Source of the DNA: Diogma glabrata
Taxonomy: Eukaryota; Arthropoda; Insecta; Diptera; Cylindrotomidae
Reading direction: 5' to 3'
Length of the DNA stretch: 64,000 nucleotides
Assembly (NCBI GenBank): GCA_963693315.1
Contig: OY856186.1
Location: 286,208,930 to 286,272,929, forward strand
In this document: piece by piece, positions 22,771 through 35,500 of the stretch
Numbering within the stretch: the stretch's first letter is position 1
How the letters are laid out: every line of letters starts with the position of its first letter
Notes under the pieces: generated by a model
Told to the model about the DNA's origin: nothing
The model's input: the letters and a program-made list of their open reading frames with translations, nothing else
Databases searched by the model: none
Translations under genes and position numbers: made by a program

Positions 22771-24670
22771 AATTTGCTTAATTGCTAAATAAAAAAGTGG
22801 TAAATATGTGCTATTCCTGTGGATCAAAAGGAACATCCTAATTTTGAAAAGGAAATTAAAGATTCGGTGCGAGATTTATAAAAATCGATTACGTATTTCA
22901 TATCATTGATGTTATAACATTTTTTAAAAGAAACTTAACATAGACTTGCTAAAATAGGCTGAGGAACTTTATCAAATTTTAAAACCAGTCGCAAATATAT
23001 ATTTTAAATTTAAATAAAATTATATTGCTTTCAAATTCAAAATCTTGTTGTTTTCAATAGATTTTTTGTTAAAGGTATATTCAATATTGTTACACCTTAC
23101 TAGTCAATATTCTTATAAGAATGATTTCAATAGCGTAATCTGTAATTTGGAATCGCCAGAAACTCAATTTATTTATTTAATCAAATTGTTTCCCTGTTTT
23201 CCATAGTCTTTTCAAGTTGAGCTAGGAGAAAAAAAATCGGAAATACGTTTGTCGCAGAGTTCTTATCATAATTGAAATTTCTGTGGTTAGCCAATTAAAA
23301 CAACCATGTCATTAGATTGAGAGATAAACTACTCTTAGGCATCTTGGGACAACTATTTGAGTGGCTACTAAGAATATTCAAGAAATCTTGAGAATCTTAA
23401 ACGTGATCCTTAAGAATCGCCACAAAATCTTGAGAATCTTTCCGAATATTGAGAATTTTCAAAAAATCTTGAAAATATTTGGACGTACAGACTAGACTAT
23501 CTTCAGATAATCTAGAGAATGATGGGCTTCTTGAAAATCTTTAGAGAACCTTTATTAATCTGACAATATTTAGGACACTTATTTTCTTTGGAGTTTAGTC
23601 ACTTCAATTACATATTTTCATTTAAAACCGAAAAAACGAATATTCGTAGTATAAAACATATATAAAACAAAAAAACACAAAAAAACAAAAAAAACACGAA
23701 AAAACAAAAAAAACACAAAAAAACAAAAAAAACGTTTTTTTAAAAAAAATAGTGTTTTTAACCAACGCTGGTTTAAACCCTACCGGCAAAATCATAGTAC
23801 GAATTCGAGGATGATTCAATTTTATTGGGGACTTGAAATCCAAAAAAGTTTGGGACAAAAATCCTATAATGTATTGTATTGTCCTTAGATTTGTTCAATG
23901 AGTTTGGTCCAAAATCGTCCATGCGTCCGATGTCCACAAAAATATCCATAGCCTCCTTAAAACAATCCAATACAAATATTGAAGTAAAAAGTTATGGACA
24001 ATATCAAGGAAAATCCAAAAATAAATACCAATATATTGAATGCATTAGAAAATCTTTTATTGATAAAAATATAAAAATTTTAGGATATATTTATAAATTT
24101 TCCTAACGACTATCCCATATTACATCCTTAGTACAAATACGGGACCAAAAATCATGGACAAAACCAAGGAATATCCGAAAATAAATACAAATATATTGAA
24201 TGGGTTAATTTTTTTTTATTCATGCATAAAAAATTTAATGAATAAAATAAGACCATATGTAAACAAATACACAGTTTCTAGCAGTAAAAAATAAATATTA
24301 AAATACATATATAACTTAATCTTCTAGGTTAAAATTGTATATTACATCAACTCTTTTTCATTATTTTTGTAAACAAATTTATTGTCATTTTCAGTTTATG
24401 TTTTTAAAATGTTTTGCTAAATAAAATGCTCTGTTTTTAAAAATTGTACTACCTTCAACATTTTTGGAGAAAAACTATTTAATTAATATCTTTAATAATA
24501 TTAATAATATTTTTAAACTATTTTAATTATTTTAATATTTTTAATTTTTTGTTCGAGTTCTTTTTTGTATTAATTTTTGATAATTCTTGAAGTTACTTTT
24601 ATAACTTTTATTTGTTTTTTGTAAGTTATTTTCAAATATTTTTAAATGTTGGAGTTTGTTTTACCCTGAG
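22771..24670. other. Non-coding AT-rich stretch
   Basis: No supported gene. It contains degenerate repeats of AATCTTGAGAATCTT (23385-23475), the A-rich tract below, and Cys/Lys-like frames that are low-complexity artefacts. Confidence 0.45.
23655..23735. repeat. (CAAAAAAA)n simple repeat
   Basis: Repeated CAAAAAAA/CACAAAAAAA units. It accounts for the Phe-rich frame on the minus strand. Confidence 0.85.
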
Positions 24671-24679
24671 GATGACTGA

Positions 24680-24922
24680 GGCCCTATTCCCGAACACATA
24701 AATGTGAATTTTGACAGTATTGTCAAGTTTGCATTGCATATTATTAAACGATAAAGGTAACGATTTTCTGGAAAACGAAATTCACAATATTGTGTAAATT
24801 CAATTTAGACAACGTTGTGAAATTCGTTTTTCGAAAAATTGTTACCGTTTCCTTTTAATGTTACGCAGTACAAACTTAACAATATTGTCCAAATTTACAT
24901 TTATGTGTTCGGGAATAGGGCC
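24680..24922. mobile_element. 243-bp MITE
   Basis: Perfect terminal inverted repeats of 24 bp (GGCCCTATTCCCGAACACAT...). The complementary arms continue with mismatches almost to the centre, for example AACGATTTTCTGGAAAACGA against TCGTTTTTCGAAAAATTGTT. No coding frame. A target-site duplication is not obvious. Confidence 0.9.
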
Positions 24923-25100
24923 CATGTAATTAGCAGTCGATATATAAGATTTATTTTATAAATAAAATTTATTCTAAAGAATTTTAAAATATCATAACTT
25001 TTGACTTTTAATACTTCAGATTTTAAGTAAATATTACTTCATTATTAAAATTTGAATAGATGATAAATTGATTATATCTTTATTATCAAATTTTTTTTAA

Positions 25101-25318
<218 letters not shown>

Positions 25319-25325
25319 GAATTAA

Positions 25326-25603
25326 TTAAATGGAGCCAATTGACCCCGCGGTTTCAGCTTTTGCGAGTGTCAAATCAATATCAGGAAAAACTTGCGAAAC
25401 CTCTTGAATTTCTAGCGCAGTTACTGATGCAGCTGTCTTGAAAGTTTTGCTCACTTTTTTCGATGTTACGTTGCCAGTGTTTACTCTTTTCAATTGTTGT
25501 CGACAAGCATCTTTAAATTTTTTAAATGCTTTTTGAAGATCTTTTAACCGGGTAACATCGGTTTGAATTATACTTCCACTGGTTTCAAACTCACCACCAC
25601 ATT
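25326..25603 (-). CDS. Orphan terminal coding exon, protein unknown
   Basis: The minus strand has a clean acceptor (AATTTTAATATTTTCAG just above 25603) followed by about 91 codons and a TAA at 25326-25328. The entry phase leaves two bases from an upstream codon. The product reads [10 protein letters not shown], then an amphipathic Lys-rich stretch ([20 protein letters not shown]) likely to be helical or coiled coil, and ends [14 protein letters not shown]. Base composition is clearly richer in GC than the flanks, which supports real coding. No ATG lies in the exon and the preceding exons were not found. They would lie above 25603, where a hAT-like element now sits. The family is not recognised. 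Confidence 0.5.
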
Positions 25604-25758
25604 CTGAAAATATTAAAATTCATACATTTTATACATCATTTTTTTTTGTCTTGTCTTGTGATTATGGTTAGGGTGTAGGCTATAGAGAAGCGAATGCTAT
25701 CGACCATTCTTGCTCAACCTGTACCTTTTTTAACAATTCAATAAATATTGTTTTCTAG

Positions 25759-26620
25759 CAGGGACTGAATCCGAACCTGAACCCAAATGGGTCCAGGTTC
25801 GGTCTTTTTATAAACCATGAACCCGAACCCGAATCCAAAAAACTCAGGTTCGGCTTCAATTATAAATATAAAAAAATATATATTTTCCTACGCAAGTAAG
25901 CGTAGAGAGGCTTGTTCAGCTTTGAAATTTGTATTGTCACCACAAAGAGCAAATTTAAAAGAAGAAAATTTAAAAAATATTTTGATTCTTTAATTAAATG
26001 AGAATTTTTTTGAAAAATAAATAAAGTTTTTTGACAAATAAATAATAGTTTTTTGTTTAACTAGGCAGCAAAGTAGTAGATTGACCGCCGCGGCTGATAG
26101 TTCATAGCCGAGCGAAGCGAGGCTAGGAATTCAGCCAAGGCAGTCAATCTACCTTGCTGCCGAGTTGAACATATAATTTTTTCTCCGATTAATTACAATG
26201 ATATGTAATTTAATAATTATTACTTTAAAAGTAAAGCAAAATTTTAAAAATGAAAAAAAATCGCAATTGTTGGAAGATTTAGTTGTTATGGAAATGTAAT
26301 AATAATTATAGTTTGACAAATTAAAAAAATTCTGCCAGATTCGTGGAAAAATATCTGTTTATTTCTATGAAGTCTAATTATTTTGCTGCCTAGGCAGCGA
26401 AGTACTTGCTTTGCTGCCTAGGCAGGCAAAGTGCCACTTTGCTGACTGAAATAAGTCTGCAAAATTTATATTTGCTGTCTATCGGAGAAAAAATATATTG
26501 TAATCTTTTTCTAAATTTTTAACCCGAACCGAACCCTGAACCGAACCTGAACCTGAACCTGAACTTTCTATTTTGATTAACCCGAACCCGAACCCAATTT
26601 TTTCAGGATTTCAGTCCCTG
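25759..26620. mobile_element. hAT-like non-autonomous element with CCGAACC subterminal repeats
   Basis: Ends CAGGGACTGAATCC and GGATTTCAGTCCCTG form a TIR typical of hAT elements, which begin CAGGG. Both subterminal regions carry repeated CCGAACC/GAACCTGAACC motifs (25771-25860 and 26521-26600). No transposase was seen. The centre holds further foldbacks: 26055-26084 against 26144-26170 (AACTAGGCAGCAAAG), CTGCCTAGGCAG palindromes at 26390-26430, and TTTTTTCTCCGAT / ATCGGAGAAAAAA at 26175 and 26479. An exact 8-bp target duplication was not found. Confidence 0.65.
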
Positions 26621-27779
26621 GTTTAAAGTCAATCGTATTTCAAGGTTTAAAGTCAATTTTGCATCTCATTTGTGTGTTATTACCTTTATCAATTCAAAAG
26701 CAAATAAAAAAATCTTGACATCAAGGTTAAATTCTCAATAATAATAATATGCCAAAAAAACTAAACATTGCAATCTGAAATGGTTTTTTCTACTAATATA
26801 TAGTCTTTTTAAGCTCCAGGAACTTAAACGAAATATATCTTGTAAAACTTTCTAGACCTAAGAACACTAAAATGTAATCTGATTTTGGATTATATGTACT
26901 TATACATATCCTTCTCTGTTTAACAAATTATAGACCAGTCTAGATACCTTAAAAACAGGGAAAAAATTAGTAACAGGATGAAAGCTATTGGATAAATAAG
27001 AAAATATTGCGCAAATAATGGGAAACATAAATTAAAGGTGCTCCGAGTTGCAGGGGTGAAATGGGGTGAGCTTTTAAGGGTAGAAAATGGTTTTTCATGA
27101 TTTTCAGCGAAACTAGAACTGCTTTTCACCAAAGCAAAAGTTGTAGGTAATAAAAAGGTCTACAACTTTTATACCGGCCATTTTTTCACATAACCTAAAA
27201 TTTGCCGTTTAAATAGAAAAAACCGAGAAAAAAAAGTCTTTTTGTTTTTAATTTTTATCTCCCAAAAAAAAATTACCTACAACTTTTGCTTTAAACTTTT
27301 TTCGATAGAAGGTCTAGCTTCGCTGAAAATCATGAAAAACCATTTTCTAAAACCTCACCCCATTTCAGCACCGCAGACCCGGAGCACCTTTAACTTTTGT
27401 TTCCCATCATTTGCGCAATATTTTCTTATTTATGCAATAGTTTTCATCCTCATGGTGTCCACCAGGTATGGAATTCTGGAAAGTCATGGAAAGTCAGGGG
27501 ATTTTATTTTGGTCAGGGAAAGTCATGGAAAGTCATGGAATTTTTGTTATTTTCTGGAAAAATTTTATTTTAACAAAAACTTTTTATAAAAATAAAAATT
27601 ATATTGCATGCATTCTTAATATTTTACTTATGTCTCTTTTATACGTATTTAAAATATTTTTGCAAGCGACATAGTTTATAATACAATATATCTAATGTTA
27701 TATTTTGAATTTCAGTTCTTAATAATTTTTCGATACTCTAAAATTTTATGTAAAGGTTCAAATTAATATTTTTTGCAAC

Positions 27780-29620
27780 GTGACGTTTGCAGTGCGACGA
27801 AGTTTAAGAGCATCAAGATCTGCTGTTAAATTCTGATCGCGCACAATTCGTATAACATGCTTTGAACAAACTCCAAGACAGCCATAATGGAAACAGATGC
27901 AGCGCCCAAACTTGACAGCAATAACTTCATACAGAGACGCATGCAGGACTTATAAATATTAAGTCATTAATGTGTGGTGAAGTATTTTTTAACTTTTACG
28001 GAGGAGGCAGAATTTTCTACACATGCTCTTTGTTATTGTTATTAAATGATCGTTTCATAGTAAGTCATCTGCGCAGTCAGTAAGTCTCATCAATGCTGAC
28101 TCCCAATAAACGAATGCTTTGGCATTAACGTATTTAATCTCCACACATATTGATTGAAATATCGTTGGGAAACTCAGTTTTCAAAATAGAAAAAATAGCT
28201 GTGTTTTTGGAATTAAACTCGATCGAATTTTGATTACCCCAATCAGAATTTTAAGCTACTAGTTTACTTTTAGTGCTGCATCTCTGCAGGGACGATGTAT
28301 TTTATCATATGAAGATTGGGTGACCAATGATTTGTGCAGTTTTACCAACTGCAAAACTATTTATCGGGTTACTGTGGATTTACAACAGTTCGTTTATATA
28401 AATTAAAAATAGAGTGGGGGCAAAATTAGGGCTAGCGTGCACTAGATTTAATTAATTTAGACTCAAAAGAAAAGCCATCTTAGTAAATGTTGCAAATTTT
28501 GCAATATTCTTCATATACTTTATGGGTGATTATTTTTCTAAGGAGATCAAATCACTCTTACCCGAGCTTGCTACATTATTTCGTCCCACCATAGCAAATT
28601 CCTCTGCTCAACCATTCACTTTTCACATAACCAAATGTAGGTAACTAAAGATGCCAAGCTTTTTAAGGTCAAATAAACCCCTCAAAAAATTCTTCAAATT
28701 CTTAATCCACTAACCTTGTGTAAAGAATAAAAATCAACGTACTAACGTAGGAGAGGTACACCATCTTTTTCAAGTATGCAGTTCCAACAATGGTATACAA
28801 AGTACAGTAGTACGGCTGTTGATGCTTTGTTTCAAAAACCACATTAGCTATCAGATATCAAATGGTTGACTACCAAAAAGTTTGATATATGTGAATGAAT
28901 ATAGTGCTCATATATTATGGATAGGCTGTTGGTCTATCTATGATTTGAAATATCACATCTTGTTCCTTTTTTGTGGATCGACTGATATTGAGCTTCTTCT
29001 AGCACGAAGAAAAAAATACTATAGATTTATAAAATCTGTAGAAAATTTTAGTTAAAGTGCAAGTTCTTTTGAAAATTTGTTCGGAATAATAGGTTGGATG
29101 TTGTCCAGATTTGTTGATATTTAACCCGCCTTTAAAAGTTTTTTTGACAATTTTGGGTTTGAATTTTGAAATGAAATTCTTTCATATAAACTCCTGTAGA
29201 CTGAATTAGGGGTATTTATTTAGAAATTTTCAGAATAGTGGTGTTTGAAGCAAAGCTTTTCGAACCGAACAAAGGCATTTAATGATAGGAAGGTCAAAAG
29301 ATTTAGTACAAGTAAAGTAGTAGCAAAAAGTAGTACAAATAGAATAAGAATTAACGGCACTGTAAACAATTTTCAAATTGATGTATTCGAAACCCAGGTA
29401 AGAATGAGGTAAGAGATCAAACTTGGGCTTAGCCCGCGCTACAGCTTTTGTGTTTCGGGCCAGGCTTAACATTTTCAAACGGCCCAAGCTTGATCCAAGT
29501 TTGGACTGATTTCCTGGGGCCAGGTCTGGCAAATTAGACTTGTACCAGCTCTACCAAACGAATTTTTTTCCCAGACCTCCGTTAAATGTGTGGAAAGAAG
29601 TTGTGGCATCCAACCTCTTT
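27780..29620. other. Interior of element Q, no recognised coding
   Basis: AT-rich with only short frames. A Pro/Arg-containing minus-strand frame at 29475-29672 overlaps the hairpin arm and is not supported. Confidence 0.4.
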
Positions 29621-29630
29621 CCGCACTTTT

Positions 29631-29694
29631 ATGTTTATCTTTATTTTTATGAATGTTACTCTTTAGCAACATTCATAAAAATAAAGATAAACAT
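29631..29694. repeat. Perfect 27-bp hairpin with a 10-nt loop
   Basis: ATGTTTATCTTTATTTTTAT... at 29631-29657 is exactly complementary to 29668-29694, with the loop ACTCTTTAGC between. No mismatch was seen. Confidence 0.9.
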
Positions 29695-29820
29695 AATATG
29701 ACTTTCACATGTTTACACATGTTTAAATAACGCGGAATCTAATAAACTGAATCTTGGTTCAGTTTATGGATTTACAACTGGACCAGACTGAAACCGAAGT
29801 TAACTAACCAAGGCTTGTAG

Positions 29821-30961
29821 TAGGGTTGCACCGGTTAATCGGTAATCGGCCATATCGACCATTTTGCTGTTTAATCAGTATCGGTTTTTTTGTCCGATAA
29901 ATCAGCCGATTATCAACATATGCGTTTTTGATTGTTTATTGCATTTTAAACACAACAAATTCTTAATTCTAACACACCATAGTCAGCCATAGTTGAAAAC
30001 CTTTTTAAAAACGTATAAGATTGAGGGCTGTTTAAAAAAATCAAATCTGTTTATGTATTTCTGCATTTTTTTGATAACTTGACAGTTCTAACTTTTGAAA
30101 AAGTTAATTTAAAATGATGCTGTTTTTAAATACAGTACTTCAATCACTGCCATCGACATATAGGTCTTTCTAAATTTTACCAAACTCCTTGACTAGCTGT
30201 AAATTTGTTCAAATTGTTTTATTGAGGCATATATATACATATATACATATACATAATATGACCTATATACATATACGACCTATATACTATGCATGTACAT
30301 ATCTATATACTATACATGATATGACCTATATACATATACATGATGTGACCCTTTTTTGACATTAATTTACTAACTGTATAGTATAAAATTATACAACAAA
30401 AACTGCCGATGTTACTTTAATTAAAAGCTCTTTCAAATGGCCCTTCTCCAAACTCTGTTATGAATGTTGGTTTTATCCATTCTAAAATTCTTACTTGAGA
30501 CATTGTATTTTTCATATTAAACTTATTAATTTTTCTATCATTCCGAACTCTAAGTTTTTTAAATAATGACAACGAAGTCGTTCCCAAATACATGAATCCA
30601 CAAAATGTGCCACAGTCAACCTAGATATTAGGTACAAAATAAGCTGAGGACTGCAGATTGTTTCACCTACGAATGGAAAATATTTACCAGAAAAATGCAA
30701 GAAAGCGCTTTCAACTTTTTGCCATCAAAAAAAATAAAAGCGACATTTGCAAAATGTAAACTAAAGTTGCAAGGCGTCCCGATTTGGGTGGAACTGTCCC
30801 AACTTGTGAAAAGTCCCGGGTTCTAATTAATAGTCTAATATTTTGCGCAGATTTGTTTAACACTTTTCCATCAAATAATCGGCAGCCGATTAATCGGTAT
30901 CGGCCGATAAAGAAAGCCGATTAATCGGTAATCGGCAAGTTTGCTTATCGGTGCAACCCTA
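29821..30961. mobile_element. hAT-like element R nested in Q
   Basis: Ends TAGGGTTGCACCGGTTAATC (29821) and the inverted GATAAGCAAAC...GGTGCAACCCTA (30961) give a TIR core AGGGTTGCACCG. Subterminal regions have many CCGATTAATCGGTAATCGGC-type palindromic repeats on both sides. No intact transposase. A minus-strand frame at 30512-30700 (RLTVAHFVDSCIWERL) could be a scrap. The flanks do not give an exact 8-bp duplication. Confidence 0.7.
30225..30350. repeat. (TATACA)-type AT-rich minisatellite in R
   Basis: Interrupted TATACATA units with several GACCTATATACATATA copies. Confidence 0.75.
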
Positions 30962-31816
30962 GTTCGTTGTTTAATACTGTCAGCTCCTACCCGGGAAGTT
31001 ATGCTGCTTTCGCTCTATTAATTTCGGCTTATTCATACTGTTAGCTTTTAGATATAACGAGTATTTTCTTATATATTCAAAAGGAAAATAATCTACGTTA
31101 GCTTCTAAAAGCCAATTTGGTCGCCTTCGAATACATTTTTAGTTGGAGTTTCTATAGAAAAGGGAACCAATTTATTAATCCCGAATTGAATGGTTTCAGT
31201 AAATTTTTGAGCAAAAACGTTTACAACGTCAGTATAAAACAATGATGATTGATTTCTATTTTTGAAAAGTGAAACATTTATCGAACTTGGATGCTGTTGT
31301 TTTTAGTATATCGGTTTATTATTATTAATTAGTTAAACATGTTTAGCACTCAATTCATTATTTAGACTCTCGAATAGCCGAATATACCATGTCAACTAGA
31401 GAAACAGATGGGGAAAATTCTTCTGGAAAAAAACAAAGATTAAGCATCGAGCAAGCATTGAGTTCTACAATTTGACCACACTATTAAAATAATCGGTCTG
31501 GAAAGCTATATGTAGTTCTACAACTAGGTCTTTTATGTAATTAGATATTTATCAGAATTTCAAATATTTTGTGTGTCTGTTGGAATTAAAACATGTCTCA
31601 TGTCATGTAACATCGACTCATGTCAAAACAATTATACATTTTAGGTTTTTTGTTTACAAAATTATTAGTTTTATTTTATTTTAAAAGTCATGGAATTTCC
31701 ATATTTTTGGTCTGGAAAGTCATGGAAAGTCAGGGAATTTTGTCTCGAAAAAATAGTGGACACCATGATCCTGTTACTAATTTTTTCCTCAAAAAAAGTT
31801 AATTTGACTGGTCTTT

Positions 31817-32500
31817 AAACTGAAATTTTTAGCATGTCTTTGGTCCTAAATTAACATCCATATAAAAACGTTTTACAAACTAATTCATAAATGCATATCA
31901 TGAAATCAAATGATATTGAATTGCCTAGCTTTTATATTTTAATTAATAAATGGTACTTACATTTAATTACTTCTTAATTTAAAGAAAACACAAATTTGAA
32001 TATAATGTATTTATATATATATATGTATAATAGTTTTTGTTTTTAGTTAGTTGTTTTTCGGTTAAACACTTATTATAGTTAGATATTTTCGGTTAAACAC
32101 CTATAAGATATAGATTTAAATATATGTATATACATATACCAGCGTAAAGATACATGATTTTATTGGCTTTAAAATATACTACAAAACCGATGCACATTTC
32201 GTCATATCAACCCCAAAGGTCGAAGATACAGACCATTGAACAAAAACTTCCATACAATACATACTATTTTGATATATAAATTCTGTTGATGTTATTGAAA
32301 TAGGTTTTTCATTTTGATAATCATATTAGTTAAATTGTAATAAATAAAATGTATATATTTTGCATATTTTCAATGACTGAATTATAAGTTTTTAATGTAC
32401 ATACTTCCAAATTTTTATTATTAAGATTTAACCAATATGTTATGTACATATGTTTTTGTTTAAGAATGTCAACGGTCTGTATCCTAAGCCTTTGTAGATG
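31817..32500. other. Non-coding AT-rich sequence
   Basis: No gene. A short direct repeat CGGTTAAACAC occurs at 32059 and 32090. Nothing else recognised. Confidence 0.4.
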
Positions 32501-32519
32501 TGTGCTTTTTTTAATGTTT

Positions 32520-35500
32520 GTTTAGCTTCTAAAATCTGCATAGGATCTTGATGAAACTTTGGCAAATAATACAGGTTCACTTGAAAATGGAAGATCTGGA
32601 TTCATTTCAAATTTGGACAAAATGGCGGGGGGTCTCCCGAACACCTCTAAGTTTAAATCTTGAATAACTTCTGATCCCGGGCTATGATCTTATTGAAACT
32701 TAGTATATAAGGTTTTAGTACTATTTCCAATATTTCTGCACACCAACTTCCGGTTTGTCACTTCCGGTTAAAAAGTTTTTTTTTCAGGTGTTTATCCCTA
32801 CTGTAGCCTACAATTACCGATCGATTTTCATGAAACGTTGCATTAAGCTTTCAAATAACATGAGAAAGATTTTATCAGCTTTTAGAGCACATTGGATAAA
32901 GGGGTCCACCATACAACAGGTGGTTTTTTCCACAAAGTTTTTATGTTTGTTGGGAGCATAAAACATTCATTCGTTAATGAATTTTGATGACACTTTGGAA
33001 AAAGACGCAAACATGTATGACAAAGAACTGATTAGTTTTTGAGCGATAGTGAACAAAGTGGTGGGGGGTCCCTGGAGCACCTGTTTTTTTTAAAGCTCTA
33101 TAACTTCTGTACCTGATAAGCGAATTGGATGAAACTTGGTACATGAGTATGTAGTACGGTTTACAATAGTTCTGCATTCCAACTTCCGGGTTTTCACTTC
33201 CGGTAAAAAAAATTTTTTTGTACTTTTTTGAAGTTTTTTCAGTGTGTTTATGCACACTACAGCCTACAATAATGAAGTGATTATGATGAAACTTATGGAA
33301 TAGGGTTTCAATTAGTGTGAAAAGATAATTATCATGTTTTGTGACATATTGATCAAAGTGGTGGGGGGTCTACCATACAAATGCTGATTTTTCACACTTT
33401 GTTTTTTAAGTTTGTTGGGAGCATACAGACTTCATTCATTAATTTATTTTAATGACACTTTAGAAATGGATGGAGACTTAAGTAACAAAGAACTGATTAG
33501 TTTTTGGATAATATTGGAATAAGTGGTGGGGGTCCTCCCGAACACCTGTTTAATGTGTCACACTTTTTTCAATGTTTGTTGGGAGCACACAGCAGTTGTT
33601 CGTGAATGAATTTTGATGACACTTTGGAAAAAGATGCAAACATGTATGGCAAAGAACTGATTAGTTTTTGAGCGATAGTGAACAAAGTGGTGGGGGGTCC
33701 CTGGAGCACCTGTTTTTTTGAAAGCCCTATAACATCTGTACCTGATAAGCGAATTGGATGAAACTTGGTACATGAGTATGTAGTACGGTTTACAATAGTT
33801 CTGCATCCCAACTTCCGGTTTTTCACTTCCGGTAAAAAAAATTTTTTTGTACTTTTTTGAAGTTTTGTCAGTGTCTTTATGCACACTACAGCCTACAATA
33901 ATGAAGTGATTATGATAAAACTTATGGAATAGGGTTCCAATTAGTGTGAAAAGATAATTAACATGTTTTAGGACACATTGATCAAAGTGGTGGGGGGTCT
34001 ACCATACAAATGCTGACTTTTCACATTTTGTTTTTTAAGTTTGTTGGGAGCATACAGACTTCGTTCATTAATTTATTTTAATGACACTTTGGAAAAAGAT
34101 GGAGACTTAAGTAACAAAGAACTGATTAGTTTTTGGATAATATTGGAATAAGTGGTGGGGGTCCTCCCGAACACCTGTTTAATGTGTCACACTTTTTTCA
34201 ATGTTTGTTGGGAGCACACAGCATTTGTTCGTGAATGAATTTTGATGACACTTTGGAAAAAGATGCAAACATGTATGGCAAAGAACTGATTAGTTTTTGA
34301 GCGATAGTGAACAAAGTGGTGGGGGGTCCCTGGAGCACCTGTTTTTTTGAAATATCTATAGCTTCTGTACCTGATAAGCGAATTGGATGAAACTTGGTAC
34401 ATGAGTATGTAGTACGGTTTACAATAGTTCTGCATCCCAACTTCCGGTTTTTCACTTCCGGTAAAACATTTTTTTTGTACTTTTTTGAAGTTTTGTCAGT
34501 GTCTTTATGCACACTACAGCCTACAATAATGAAGTGATTATGATGAAACTTATGGAATAGGGTTCCAATTAGTGTAAGAAGATAATTATCATTTTTTGTG
34601 ACACATTGATCAAAGTGGCGGGGGTCTACCATACAACTGCTGACTTTTCACACTTCGTTTTTAAAGTTTGTTGGGAGCATACAGACTTCATTCATTAATC
34701 AATTCTAATGACACTTTGGAAAAAGATGGAAACTTAAATGACAAGGAACTGATTAGTTTTTGGACAATATTGGGATAAGTGGTACGGGGTCTCCCGAACA
34801 CCTGTTTAATGTGTCATCATTTTTTCAATGTTTGTTGGGAGCACACAGCATTCGTTCGTGAACCAATTTTGATGACACTTTGGAAAAAAATGCAAACATG
34901 TATGGCAAAGAACTGATTAGTTTTTGAGCGATAGTGAACAAAGTGGTGGGGGGTGTCCCATCACCTGTTTTTTTGAAAGCTCAATAACATCTGTACCTGA
35001 TAAGCGAATTGGATGAAACTTTGTACATAAGCATTTAGTATGATTTACAAAAATTCTGCATCCCAACTTCCGGTTTTTTACTTCCGGTAAAAAAATTTTT
35101 TTTTTAATTGTTGGCAGTTTTTTCAGTATCTTTATGCACACTACAGCCTACAATAATGAAGTGGTTATGATAAAACTTATGGAAAGGTTTCAATTAGTGT
35201 AAGAAGATAATTATCATCTTTTGGGACACATTGATCAAAGTGGCGGGGATCTACCATACAACTGCTGACTTTTCACACTTGGTTTTTAAAGTTTGTTGGG
35301 AGCATACAGATTTCATTCATTAATCAATTTTAATGGCACTTTGAAAAAAGATAAAGACTTTATTGACAAAGATTTGACTAGTTTTTGGACAATATTGGGA
35401 TAAGTGGTGGCGTCCTCCCGAACATCTGTTTATTGTTTCAGTTTGTTGGAAACATACAACATTCGTTCGTTAAGTAATTTTGATGACACTTTGCAAAAAG

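Larger units (their letters stand above)
27451..31767. mobile_element. 4.3-kb element Q inserted in P, 5-bp target duplication
   Basis: Ends CATGGTGTCCAC (27451) and GTGGACACCATG (31767) are perfect 12-bp inverted repeats. The flanking ATCCT (27446-27450 and 31768-31772) is a target-site duplication, and deleting Q restores the arm of P. Both subterminal regions have direct copies of GGAAAGTCATGGAAAGTCAG. The interior holds no recognisable transposase. It includes an exact 27-bp hairpin, element R and AT-rich sequence. The short TIR with a 5-bp duplication leaves the superfamily open. Confidence 0.8.
26934..31816. mobile_element. Palindromic element P split by a nested insertion
   Basis: The left arm starts GACCAGTC at 26934, and the right arm ends GACTGGTC at 31816. 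Between 26934 and 27450 the sequence folds on itself: GAAAATGGTTTTTCATGATT at about 27085 mirrors AATCATGAAAAACCATTTTC at about 27327, and TTGCGCAAATAATGGGAAAC mirrors CCCATCATTTGCGCAA. The missing last part of the right arm (ATCCTGTTACTAATTTTTTC) is found only at 31768, beyond element Q. Confidence 0.75.

Noticed and set aside
25771..26600. CCGAACC runs as interstitial telomeric repeats
   Set aside because: They are symmetrical within the hAT-like element and do not match the insect TTAGG repeat.
26920..27589. Two hydrophobic frames on opposite strands with nearly the same protein sequence
   Set aside because: They are mirror images from the arms of palindromic element P.
33000..35150. Repeated minus-strand frames of about 80-140 residues with nearly identical sequence
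   Set aside because: They follow the satellite unit. They have no start context, no domain, and are shared by all units as a consequence of tandem duplication.
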